A stretch of DNA of 64,000 nucleotides, taken from DAISIK01 sp036822055 (GTDB lineage Bacteria > Verrucomicrobiota > Verrucomicrobiia > Opitutales > Puniceicoccaceae). Below are positions 34,356-42,641 of this stretch, piece by piece. The translations under genes and the position numbers were made by a program. The DNA lies in the NCBI GenBank assembly GCA_036822055.1, contig DAISIK010000005.1, positions 56,156 through 120,155 of the forward strand, in the 5' to 3' direction. The notes below the pieces were generated by a model. That model made no database searches. It was not told the DNA's origin and saw only the letters and a list, made by a program, of their open reading frames with translations. The first letter of the stretch is position 1. Each line of letters begins with the position of its first letter.

Positions 34356-35606
34356 TCAGTTGTACTTTTTAAAGATGACCGAAGTATTGTGCCCCCCGAA
34401 GCCTAGATTGGTGCTCAGGGCGACGCTGATCGGGCGAACGGTCTTCTCATTCGGAGAGTAGTTGAGGTCGCAATCCGGATCGGGAGTTTCGTAATTGATG
34501 GTCGGCGGAACGGTCCCGGTCTTGATCGCCATGCAACAGGCCGCTGCCTCGATCCCGCCGGCTGCGCCGAGGAGGTGACCAGTCATCGATTTGGTCGATG
34601 AAACAACGAAATCGTATGCGTGCTCGCCGAAGACCTTTTTGAGCGCCAGGGTCTCAAACTTGTCGTTGTACTTGGTGGAGGTGCCGTGAGCGTTGACGTA
34701 GTCGACCTCGGTTGGCTCGAGGTCAGCATCGGCAAGGCTATCGGTTAAAGCGATCGACAAACCTTTGCCCTCCGGGTCTGGCATCGTGATGTGGAAGGCA
34801 TCGCAGCTGGCGCCGTAGCCTACGATTTCGCAGTAGATTTTAGCGCCACGAGCGAGGGCGTGTTCTTGGCTTTCGAGGACCAAAAGTCCAGAGCCCTCTC
34901 CCATGACAAAACCATCGCGGTCGGCGTCAAAAGGGCGACTTGAACGAACGGGGTCGTCGTTGTACCCGGTGCTCATGGCCTTCATGGCACAGAAACCGGC
35001 GTAGCCAAGTATGGTGATGGCGGCCTCGCTGCCTCCAGCGATCATGACGTCGGCGCGGCCGTTGCGGATCATGTGGAAGGATTCACCGATCGCGTGCGAG
35101 CCGGATGCACAGGCACTCACTGCGGAGAAGTTGGGACCGCGAGCTCCGACCTCAATGCCGACAACCCCGGAGGCGATGTTCGCAATGAGGGAGGGAATCA
35201 TGAAGGGTGAGACTTTTCTTGGGCCCCTTTCAAAAAGAGTCCGGGATTGGTTCTCGATGGTCTCCATTCCTCCGATACCTGTGCCCACGACAACTCCAAA
35301 ACGGTCTGGGTTGCCAGCCCCTTTAGATAGTCCAGCATCGGCGAGGGCCATTTTGGCAGCGCCAACGGCGAAGCGGGTGTAGAGATCGTTTCGACGGGCC
35401 TCTTTCGGATCCATGAATTGCTCGACCTCGAAATCCTTTACCAGCCCCCCGACCCGGGTGGGTACGAGAGAAGCATCGAAGCGGTCAATGGCTACAATAC
35501 CGCTGCGGCCCTGACAGAGGTTATCCCAGAAGCTTTCGAGGGTGGATCCGACAGGCGATACCACGCCGATGCCGGTAACAACGACTTTAGTTTTTTGATC
35601 GGTCAC
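34356..35606 (-). CDS. fabF: 3-oxoacyl-ACP synthase II (KAS II)
   Basis: 416 residues from GTG 35606 (MTDQKTKVVVTGIGVVSP); the open frame extends further upstream but would overlap acpP. Elongating condensing enzyme of fatty acid synthesis. Catalytic triad Cys in AVSACASGSHAIGES, His in NAHGTSTKYND, His in KSMTGHLLGAAGG. Normal length. Last gene of fabG-acpP-fabF, a classical type II fatty acid synthase order, 58 nt after acpP. Confidence 0.95.
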   Translation of the reverse strand: MTDQKTKVVVTGIGVVSPVGSTLESFWDNLCQGRSGIVAIDRFDASLVPTRVGGLVKDFEVEQFMDPKEARRNDLYTRFAVGAAKMALADAGLSKGAGNPDRFGVVVGTGIGGMETIENQSRTLFERGPRKVSPFMIPSLIANIASGVVGIEVGARGPNFSAVSACASGSHAIGESFHMIRNGRADVMIAGGSEAAITILGYAGFCAMKAMSTGYNDDPVRSSRPFDADRDGFVMGEGSGLLVLESQEHALARGAKIYCEIVGYGASCDAFHITMPDPEGKGLSIALTDSLADADLEPTEVDYVNAHGTSTKYNDKFETLALKKVFGEHAYDFVVSSTKSMTGHLLGAAGGIEAAACCMAIKTGTVPPTINYETPDPDCDLNYSPNEKTVRPISVALSTNLGFGGHNTSVIFKKYN

Positions 35607-35664
35607 TGAGCGGAGGTTAGGCCCGGGGGGCCAAAAGGAATGGGAACGGAGTTCCTGGAAGGGA

Positions 35665-35919
35665 TCAGGCGCCCGCCTTATTTTTGATGTACTCAACCAC
35701 GGCGCCAACGGTGGTCAGCTTCTCGGCATCCGCCTCGGGAATTTCGCCGTCGATTTGATCCTTAAATTCCTCTTCGAAAGCCATAATGAGCTCAACAGTG
35801 TCGAGCGAATCAGCGCCAAGGTCGTCAAGGAAGGATGCCTCTGGGGTAACCTGCTCCACATTCACATTGAGCTGGTTAACAATGATTTCTTTTACGCGTT
35901 CTTCAATTGTATTCGACAT
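35665..35919 (-). CDS. acpP: Acyl carrier protein
   Basis: 84 residues. The 4'-phosphopantetheine Ser lies in LGADSLDTVELIMAFEE. Helical and acidic as expected. Sits between fabG (34 nt upstream) and fabF (58 nt downstream). This is the housekeeping ACP; a second ACP domain is fused in the 31014 gene. Confidence 0.97.
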   Translation of the reverse strand: MSNTIEERVKEIIVNQLNVNVEQVTPEASFLDDLGADSLDTVELIMAFEEEFKDQIDGEIPEADAEKLTTVGAVVEYIKNKAGA

Positions 35920-35952
35920 GTTGATTGAGTAGTTGGAAAACCGAGAAGAGGA

Positions 35953-36699
35953 TCAGATGACCATACCGCCGTCAACGGTAAAAACTTTTCCCGTAATGTA
36001 ACTTGCGGCGTCTCCTGCCAGATATGAAACCATCGAGGCGATTTCCTCAGATCGTCCGAATCGCTTGAGAGGGATGGCTTTCTTGGCCTCGTCCTTCACT
36101 GTATCAGGTAGGACGTCGGTCATATCCGTCTCGATGAATCCCGGAGCCACGACATTGACGGTGATGTTCCGCGAAGCCAGTTCCCGGGCGAGGCTCTTGG
36201 AGAAGCCGATCATACCGGCTTTGGCAGCGGCGTAGTTTGCTTGTCCGGCGTTGCCCGAGATCCCAACAACGGAGGAAATGTTAATGATGCGCCCGCTGCG
36301 GTTGCGGGTCATGGGGCGAACGAGACCGTGGGTCCAGTAGAAACAGCTGTTGAGGTTGGTCTCGATCACGGTTCGCCAGTCAGAATCGGACATTCGAATG
36401 AAAAGGCCGTCGCGAGTGATTCCGGCATTGTTGACCAGTACCTCAATGCCCCCGAGTTCGCCGAGGAGTGCTTCGCAGGCGGCGGCCACGGCGTCTCCAT
36501 CGGCTACGTCAACAGCGAGTGCGCGGGCCTTTCCTCCAAGGGCGTTGATTTCTGAAACAACCCCGGCTCCCGATTCGAGGGACCGGCTGACGCAGATCAG
36601 ATCGAAACCATCCTGGGCGAGACGGAGGGCGATTGCTTTTCCGATACCTCGGCTGGCGCCGGTCACGAGGGCATATTTTGTGGGAGGAGTTTCTGACAT
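35953..36699 (-). CDS. fabG: 3-oxoacyl-ACP reductase
   Basis: 248 residues. Short-chain dehydrogenase reducing beta-ketoacyl-ACP with NADPH. Cofactor loop GASRGIGKAIALRL, NNAGITRDGLF, active-site Ser in INISSVVGISGNAGQ and Tyr-Lys in YAAAKAGMIGFSK. Heads the fabG-acpP-fabF operon, with 38 nt to the CysJ-type gene upstream on the same strand. Confidence 0.96.
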   Translation of the reverse strand: MSETPPTKYALVTGASRGIGKAIALRLAQDGFDLICVSRSLESGAGVVSEINALGGKARALAVDVADGDAVAAACEALLGELGGIEVLVNNAGITRDGLFIRMSDSDWRTVIETNLNSCFYWTHGLVRPMTRNRSGRIINISSVVGISGNAGQANYAAAKAGMIGFSKSLARELASRNITVNVVAPGFIETDMTDVLPDTVKDEAKKAIPLKRFGRSEEIASMVSYLAGDAASYITGKVFTVDGGMVI

Positions 36700-36737
36700 A
36701 AATAACTTAGGTGGTGGCGAGGGCCGAGTTGCGATCC

Positions 36738-37883
36738 TTAATAGACATCTTTTTGATAGCGCTTGTCCGAGCGAAGTTTTTTAACGTAGGCACCAGCCTC
36801 TTCGGGGGTAAGATTCCCATGCTCGGCTACGATCTGGTGGAGGGCGGTGTCGACATCCCGAGCCATCCGGCTAGCATCGCCACAGACGAAGAAGGAGGCT
36901 CCTTTTTCAAGCCACTCCCATAACTCCCTGCCATTTTCGCGCATTCGATCCTGCACGTAAACCTTCTGTTCCTGGTCACGCGAAAACGCCGTATCCAGCC
37001 GATGCAGTGAACCATCGGAGAGGGCTGCCGCGAACTCTTCCTCGTAGAGAAAATCGGAAACCTGGTGTTGGTCTCCAAAGAAGAGCCAGCACCTTCCCGT
37101 GCCCTGGCGAGCCTTTTGCTCTTGAATGAAGGACCGGAAGGGGGCCACTCCGGTGCCCGGGCCAACCATAATGAGGTCGGTTTGAGGATCTGCTGGAATC
37201 CCGAAGTGAGAGTTGCTGATGAAGACGGGCACCCTCGGGTCGTCAAGGGTCACGCGATCGGAGAGCCAGGTTGAGGCGACTCCTTCGCGAGATTTCCCAT
37301 TCGTCTCGTAGCGAACCACCGCAACGGTGAGGTGGACCTCGTCCGGATAAAGCATGGGGGAGGACGCAATGGAGTAGAGCCTTGGCACGAGCCGTCGGAG
37401 GAGGGCGACGAGCTGGACGCCAGAGAGACGGACCCCGGGGAACTCGATGAAGAGGTCTAGGTATTCCCGATTCTCGAGGTAGAGTTTGGTGGTTTCAGCG
37501 TTCTCTTTAGCCAGGAGGTCGGTGAGGAACTCTTTCTCGCTTTCGCTGGAGGTGGTATCGAGAAAAGTCTGGAGGGCTTTTTTGCTGGGTGCTGCGATTG
37601 CCAGATAACGGGTGAGAGCCTCCCTCAGGCTGACCGGCTCCTCAACCTTTGGCACCGTAACCAGTTCTTCGGGATCAAAGCCCCCGGCTGTGATCAGGGC
37701 CTCGACGGAATGCGGGCTGTTTTCGGGAAGGATGCCGATGGAATCCCCACAAGTGTAAGTGAGCCCGCTGCCGGTGAGATCGACTACGAAATGGCGGGTA
37801 TCCTTGGCCGAGCCCTCGCGGTTGAGCTTGCGGTTTTCCCTGAGGGTGGCGAGAAAGGGTGCGTCTTTGGTATAAACTGGCAT
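36738..37883 (-). CDS. CysJ-type FAD/NADPH reductase lacking the flavodoxin domain
   Basis: 381 residues from ATG 37883; TTG 37895 is 4 codons longer. FAD-binding RLYSIASSPMLYPDEVHLTV, NADPH-binding MVGPGTGVAPFRSFIQEQKA, CGDASRMARDVDTAL and aromatic C-terminus KRYQKDVY, all as in sulfite reductase flavoprotein CysJ. CysJ normally carries an N-terminal FMN domain of about 200 residues, and none is present here. The free flavodoxin at 3326-3772 is of the right subtype to be the detached FMN partner. No CysI hemoprotein is in the window, so the electron acceptor is open. Confidence 0.88.
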   Translation of the reverse strand: MPVYTKDAPFLATLRENRKLNREGSAKDTRHFVVDLTGSGLTYTCGDSIGILPENSPHSVEALITAGGFDPEELVTVPKVEEPVSLREALTRYLAIAAPSKKALQTFLDTTSSESEKEFLTDLLAKENAETTKLYLENREYLDLFIEFPGVRLSGVQLVALLRRLVPRLYSIASSPMLYPDEVHLTVAVVRYETNGKSREGVASTWLSDRVTLDDPRVPVFISNSHFGIPADPQTDLIMVGPGTGVAPFRSFIQEQKARQGTGRCWLFFGDQHQVSDFLYEEEFAAALSDGSLHRLDTAFSRDQEQKVYVQDRMRENGRELWEWLEKGASFFVCGDASRMARDVDTALHQIVAEHGNLTPEEAGAYVKKLRSDKRYQKDVY

Positions 37884-37995
37884 TTTAATAATCAAGTGGC
37901 AGGAACAATCTCAAAATCAGTACGGTTAATGAGATGGTGGTCAAAGGAAACTTAACTTATTCGTTTAATTCTGTTTGGCAGGTGGTTTGAAAAAT

Positions 37996-38733
37996 ATGGC
38001 TGAATTGATCAGGGTGCAAAAGTTTCTATCCCAGCACGGGGTATGCTCGAGGCGGGAAGCGGAGCTGGCGATTGAGTCCGGCGAAGTCAGGGTAAATGGC
38101 AAAGTCGCCCAGCTCGGAGACAAAGTCGAGGAGACTAGTGACCAGGTCTTTTTTCGGAATCGGCGCATTCTTCCGCATCGGGAGGAGCGGCTGGTAATCG
38201 CCATGAACAAGCCGCGTGGCTATATCTGCAGCCACGATGATCCCCACCATGAGAAGACAATCTTTGATTTGCTCAGCTCACCCCATAACCGGCGAAAGCT
38301 GCTGATCGCAGGACGCCTGGACAAGGACAGCGAGGGCTTGGTCATCCTGACCACCGATGGGGAGTTTGCCAACCGCCTGAGCCATCCGCGCAACCAGATC
38401 GTCAAGCGGTATCAGGTGAGGCTCAATCGCGCTTTCGTGGCCTCGGACATCCGCGAACTCCTCAATGGGAAAAAAGTGGACGGGGAGTTTTTGCAGGCAG
38501 ACCGTGTCATTCCGGAAAATCGCCCGGGGAGCGCAGGGGATCGCATCGAGATCCATCTGGGACACGGGAAAAAGAGAGAGATACGGCGGCTGCTGGAAGC
38601 CACGGGTTATTTGGTTAAACGGCTCAAGCGGGTTCAGATAGGATCCTTCAAACTGTCGCGACTGCCGATTGGAAAGAGCAAAGTGCTCTCAAAGGATGAA
38701 ATTGAATTGCTGTTCGAGGATCCGAGGGCATGA
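37996..38733 (+). CDS. Pseudouridine synthase, RluB/RsuA family
   Basis: 245 residues from ATG 37996 (MAELIRVQKFLSQHGVCS; AGGTGG about 12 nt upstream); TTG 37975 would be longer. N-terminal S4 RNA-binding domain (VQKFLSQHGVCSRREAE), catalytic Asp in AGRLDKDSEGLVILT, and C-terminal HGKKREIRRLLEATGY. Isomerises uridine in 23S or 16S rRNA; RluB (23S U2605) or RluE/RsuA cannot be separated here. The stop overlaps the next ATG by 4 nt (ATGA). Confidence 0.93.
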   Translation: MAELIRVQKFLSQHGVCSRREAELAIESGEVRVNGKVAQLGDKVEETSDQVFFRNRRILPHREERLVIAMNKPRGYICSHDDPHHEKTIFDLLSSPHNRRKLLIAGRLDKDSEGLVILTTDGEFANRLSHPRNQIVKRYQVRLNRAFVASDIRELLNGKKVDGEFLQADRVIPENRPGSAGDRIEIHLGHGKKREIRRLLEATGYLVKRLKRVQIGSFKLSRLPIGKSKVLSKDEIELLFEDPRA

Positions 38734-39890
38734 TCGAGCAAATGGTTTTGGGTCGGTTTGTTACGCTAGCTATACTCTCCACGCTTGGAATTTCGGTATT
38801 TGCCGAACCTGTGGTGGTCCACTTGAGGCCCAACGCCCAATCTTTGGTGCTCGGCACAATCGACACGCGGGACGCTGCTTTCGCCCAAGCCACCCCCGTG
38901 GATGAGGATGGGAAATGGTTTGAGACGATTTACCAAGGTAACTTTGCCGGATTTGTGGAAGGGTCCTTCCTCGGTCCCGATGGGCGAGTCAAAATTGGAG
39001 CACAAGTTTACCTCACTCCATCGCGGGAAGGGGTGAAGACCACGGTGGTGGAGGAGGGGGATCAAATCGTGGTCAACTTGATCGATCGATGGGTCGAGAT
39101 CACCTATCGGAAGGCTCTCCCTGCTTATTTCAGAAAGCCGGCCCAACCAAAGGGGACGGAGTCACCCTCAGACTTCGCAGTGACGGTCCCGAGGACATCC
39201 GAGACCGGGGCATTGGTGCTTCCGCCGGTCCCCCGGGCAGGTCCACCCGCCCCGGCTGTCGAGGAGGCATCGGTCATTCTCGACCCGGAGGAGGTTTCAC
39301 CGAGTGGGCCAGACAGCGAGGAGCAGGATCCGGACCCTGCTGTAGCGGCTCCTGTACCGGAGCCTGCGCCACCAGTCCAACCCGTGACGCCGACCGCAGT
39401 GGTTGAACCAGCGACCGAGGAGATGGACACCAGCGTCGCGACGGTCCTGAGCGACGAAGGACCTTCGAGGGTAGCAGGTCCGGTGGGTGATAGCAGCCCG
39501 GTACCAGTTCCTTCCCGAGGTGCGGCCATCTTGCCGGTAGATCCGATGGACCGGCGTGGTGCGGGCGCAACGATCGAGAGAGCCACGGTGGCGGGCGTCC
39601 CTGAGGTCGAGAGTAACCGACAGCCAGAAATCAGGCCCGCAGTTGGTCTTTCGCGCCGGTTTGATGGACGGGTTCGCGAGGTAAAGTACGTCTTCAGGCA
39701 GCCTCCCTACCGCTTCGAGCTCCGCGACTACAACAATGAGCACGTTGCCTTCCTGGACCTGGAACGAGCCATTGTGCCGAGGTACTCTGACCTGCAGAAT
39801 TCCGTCGTGGTGATCTTTGGAACCCTGGAGGCAATTGGGAATAGTTCGCGGCGGGTGATCCGTGTCCAGACGATTACACCACGGCGTTGA
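38730..39890 (+). CDS. Periplasmic SH3-like/Pro-rich protein of unknown function
   Basis: 386 residues, signal peptide MIEQMVLGRFVTLAILSTLG. The N-terminal part resembles bacterial SH3-type domains (GKWFETIYQGNFAGFVEGSFLG). The middle is a Pro/Val/Glu-rich linker of about 150 residues (PVPEPAPPVQPVTPTAVVEP). The C-terminal part is a compact folded domain (RREVKYVFRQPPYRF-like, IVPRYSDLQNSVVVIFGTLE). Such domain order suggests a periplasmic cell-wall or outer-membrane tether. Translationally coupled to the pseudouridine synthase gene. Confidence 0.75.
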   Translation: MIEQMVLGRFVTLAILSTLGISVFAEPVVVHLRPNAQSLVLGTIDTRDAAFAQATPVDEDGKWFETIYQGNFAGFVEGSFLGPDGRVKIGAQVYLTPSREGVKTTVVEEGDQIVVNLIDRWVEITYRKALPAYFRKPAQPKGTESPSDFAVTVPRTSETGALVLPPVPRAGPPAPAVEEASVILDPEEVSPSGPDSEEQDPDPAVAAPVPEPAPPVQPVTPTAVVEPATEEMDTSVATVLSDEGPSRVAGPVGDSSPVPVPSRGAAILPVDPMDRRGAGATIERATVAGVPEVESNRQPEIRPAVGLSRRFDGRVREVKYVFRQPPYRFELRDYNNEHVAFLDLERAIVPRYSDLQNSVVVIFGTLEAIGNSSRRVIRVQTITPRR

Positions 39891-39951
39891 ACGGGATGCT
39901 TGGCGATTTCATCATCCGCTCCGACCTTAGTTCGCCATCGAGGGCCACGCT

Positions 39952-40845
39952 ATGATTGACGGTTCAAAGGAGGGTTCCAAAATCCTCGACGGAAATTTTT
40001 TTGCCTCAAAAATCCTGGATGAGTTAAAAGTGGCAGTTGCCTCCCTCGAGGGTCGACCGCCGAGGGTTGCCTTCATCCGGGTAGGTGATGATCCAGCCTC
40101 GGTTTCCTACGTGAAGAAGAAGCAGACGACGGCCCGCGGCATCGGGGTGGAATCTGACCTTCACTTGCTCGACAAGGGAGTGAAGGAGGAGCATTTGCTC
40201 CAGTTGATTGATCGGCTGAATCAAGACCCTCTCATCGATGGGATCCTGGTCCAGTCGCCGCTCCCGAAAACGATTGGTGAACAAACGGTCTTTAACCGTA
40301 TCCTTCCAGCCAAAGACGTTGACGGGTTCAGCCAGATAAACATCGGGAAGTTGGTGCAGGAAGATCGCACCGGGATGGTTGCCTGCACACCTCTCGGAAT
40401 CATCGAACTTTTGCGGCGTGCGGATCTCTCGACGCGTGGGAAACACGTGGTGGTCGTCGGGCGCTCCTTGATTGTTGGAAAGCCGCTGGCTCTTCTGCTG
40501 ACAGGTCGAGGTGAAGTTGGCGATGCAACGGTTACGGTTTGTCATTCCCTCACAAAAGATTTAGCCTCGATGACGAGGCAGGCAGACATACTCATCGCAG
40601 CTGTCGGACGACCCGAGATGATTAAAGGTGACATGGTAAAGGAGGGTGCAGTGGTGATCGATGTTGGGATTAACCGGATTGAAGATCCCACCCGAGCAAA
40701 GGGCTATCGATTGGTCGGGGATGTCGATTTTGAGGGAGTGCTCCCCAAGGCATCGGCCATCACCCCGGTGCCCGGTGGGGTAGGTCCCTTAACGGTCGCG
40801 ATGCTCATGATGAACACTCTCAAAAGCAGACAGAATTCAGTTTAG
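39952..40845 (+). CDS. folD: Methylenetetrahydrofolate dehydrogenase/cyclohydrolase
   Basis: 297 residues from ATG 39952. Bifunctional enzyme interconverting 5,10-methylene-THF and 10-formyl-THF. Substrate site SYVKKKQTTARGIG with catalytic Lys, QSPLPKTI, VDGFSQINIG, Rossmann loop VVGRSLIVGKPLALLL, VIDVGIN and the signature PGGVGPLTVAML. Length normal. Stop shares one base with the GTG of the next gene. Confidence 0.97.
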   Translation: MIDGSKEGSKILDGNFFASKILDELKVAVASLEGRPPRVAFIRVGDDPASVSYVKKKQTTARGIGVESDLHLLDKGVKEEHLLQLIDRLNQDPLIDGILVQSPLPKTIGEQTVFNRILPAKDVDGFSQINIGKLVQEDRTGMVACTPLGIIELLRRADLSTRGKHVVVVGRSLIVGKPLALLLTGRGEVGDATVTVCHSLTKDLASMTRQADILIAAVGRPEMIKGDMVKEGAVVIDVGINRIEDPTRAKGYRLVGDVDFEGVLPKASAITPVPGGVGPLTVAMLMMNTLKSRQNSV

Positions 40846-41471
40846 TGAACGACTTCCTCCAACAACATAAAGATGTGAAACCGCGCTCGCTCGAAGGCGA
40901 AGTGGTAAATTCCCCTGATGACGGACCTCCCGATGGGCCAGCAACCTACGACGGGCCGAGACTGGCCCACCGAGGTCTCCGTTTTTTGGCCTTTTTGCTG
41001 GATGCAACTCTCGTGGTGGCCCTTGCCGTATTCATAGTCGGCTACGTCCTGTGGCCAACAAGCTTTCCAGGAGCGAGAGAGGAGTTCGTCGAAATCTTTC
41101 GGATGGCAGGCGAATTGGAAAGCGAGGAGGCGAAAAAAAGCCTGTTCGATGAAATGAGCGACAACATGCGCCAGGCACTTTTATTTGGCCAGTTGCTTTT
41201 TGTAGGGACCATCTGGATTTACTTCAGCGCGAGCCTAATTGTTGGCCGGGGAACTTCTTTGGGCAAGGCCGTCTTCCGACTCCGTGTGGTGAGGGAGACC
41301 GGAGAGCCCCTTTCGACCCAGGTGGTGGTCTTCAGAGAGGGGTTGAAGACAGCCTGCATTGTGGCTCCCGTCGTGATTTTTACGATTCTCGCGTTCATTC
41401 CTATTTACTTTACGGCATTGCGAAAATCGTTCCCGGACATGATTCTGAGAACGGTAGTGGTGCACGACTGA
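40845..41471 (+). CDS. RDD family membrane protein
   Basis: 208 residues from GTG 40845 (TAG of folD shares the G). Acidic N-terminal tail (about 40 residues), then RDD-domain: HRGLRFLAFLLDATLVVALAVFIVGYVL with the Arg-x-x-Asp spacing, a second membrane pair QLLFVGTIWIYFSASLIVG, RVVRETGEPLSTQ, and IVAPVVIFTILAFIPIYF. Three to four helices. RDD proteins are small membrane proteins of mostly unknown role, some linked to ion transport. The next-but-one gene set is an antiporter, but no functional link is shown. Confidence 0.85.
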   Translation: MNDFLQQHKDVKPRSLEGEVVNSPDDGPPDGPATYDGPRLAHRGLRFLAFLLDATLVVALAVFIVGYVLWPTSFPGAREEFVEIFRMAGELESEEAKKSLFDEMSDNMRQALLFGQLLFVGTIWIYFSASLIVGRGTSLGKAVFRLRVVRETGEPLSTQVVVFREGLKTACIVAPVVIFTILAFIPIYFTALRKSFPDMILRTVVVHD

Positions 41472-41525
41472 GTAGGCGATGGTTCAGGACCTTGTGGAAT
41501 CCCCTCGGCAGAGTTGGCTCGGAAG

Positions 41526-42482
41526 ATGAAGGTGAGCGGTTTTACTTTTTTAAGGAACGCCTCAAGCCTCGGATATCCCTTCATTCAGTCAATCCAGTCG
41601 ATTCTTCCTCTGGTGGATGAGTATGTGATCTCTCTCGGGCCCTGCACGGACGACACCCGAGAAAAACTACTGGCCCTCGACGATCCTCGTATCCGAATTA
41701 TTGATACGCACTGGAAAGAGGCGATTCGGGGAGATGGCGGGGTTCGCGGATTTACCTATGGGCAGCAAAAGTCAACGGCCTTGTTTAACTGCAGTGGGGA
41801 CTGGGCGTTCTACCTGGAAGGGGATGAGGTGGTTCATGAGGAGGACCTCGAAGAAATTCGAGCTGCGATGCTCCGGTATCAGAATGATGACCGAGTAGAA
41901 AGTCTGGTCTTTGACTACCTCCATTTCTATGGGAATACCCGTACCCTTTCGTGGTCACCGCGTTGGTATCGACGAGCACCTCGGATCATCAAAACCTCGA
42001 TTCCAGTCTGGGCTCCCAAGGGTTTGTTTTTCATTGTGCTGCAGAGTCACAAGAGGGGCCGGTATCCTCGAGCTGCGCACTCCGGGGCGAGGATCTTCCA
42101 CTACGGATACGTTCGCACCGAGGAGGAGTATCGCCGCAAAGAGCAGGAAACGGAGGTCTTTTGGAAGGCAGACCCAACTGCTTTGGGGCACAAGGTTGAC
42201 ATTTCTTATGACGAGATTGACGCCCGCTCGCTCCGGAAATACCTCGGGACCCATCCAGCGGTCATCGATGGTTTTTTCCCTGAAGCAGAGGATATTTTCC
42301 AGGCCCAAAAGGACCATAGCCTTACCAGCCGGGAACGACGTCATCGGCTTGCCCTCCGACTGGAGCGGTGGTTTGGTTTTGAGATTAACCACAATCACTT
42401 TAGCTGGGCGCGGGCAGATTCCGGGAGGCGCGCAGTTCATCGCATTGAGCTTGATCCGCCTTTGGTTAGTCGGCGGCGATGA
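41526..42482 (+). CDS. Glycosyltransferase, GT2-type
   Basis: 318 residues from ATG 41526; TTG 41514 adds four residues. Starts KVSGFTFLRNASSLGYPFIQ and has VDEYVISLGPCTDDTREKLL, then WAFYLEGDEVVHEEDLEEI, where EGD replaces the usual DxD, with YPRAAHSGARIFHYGYVR late in the protein. GT2-like enzymes of this type glycosylate proteins or lipids in the envelope. No signal sequence, one weak hydrophobic stretch. Stands alone upstream of mrp. Confidence 0.85.
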   Translation: MKVSGFTFLRNASSLGYPFIQSIQSILPLVDEYVISLGPCTDDTREKLLALDDPRIRIIDTHWKEAIRGDGGVRGFTYGQQKSTALFNCSGDWAFYLEGDEVVHEEDLEEIRAAMLRYQNDDRVESLVFDYLHFYGNTRTLSWSPRWYRRAPRIIKTSIPVWAPKGLFFIVLQSHKRGRYPRAAHSGARIFHYGYVRTEEEYRRKEQETEVFWKADPTALGHKVDISYDEIDARSLRKYLGTHPAVIDGFFPEAEDIFQAQKDHSLTSRERRHRLALRLERWFGFEINHNHFSWARADSGRRAVHRIELDPPLVSRRR

Positions 42483-42641
42483 GGGCGGTGGTCGGTTAGG
42501 GGATTGATGTCAAGTTTCGATCGGGAGCGGTAGCGGCGGTTCTCGAGTTCAGAGATTGATGGCGCAATGCGTTCCAAAAATCGTTTCGAAATCGACAAGT
42601 TGTCATTGCCCTTGAATGGCTGAAGCCTAATTTCGGCAAAA

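Noticed and set aside
35607..35708. N-terminal extension of FabF
   Set aside because: Overlaps acpP and has no homology; GTG 35606 gives the normal start.
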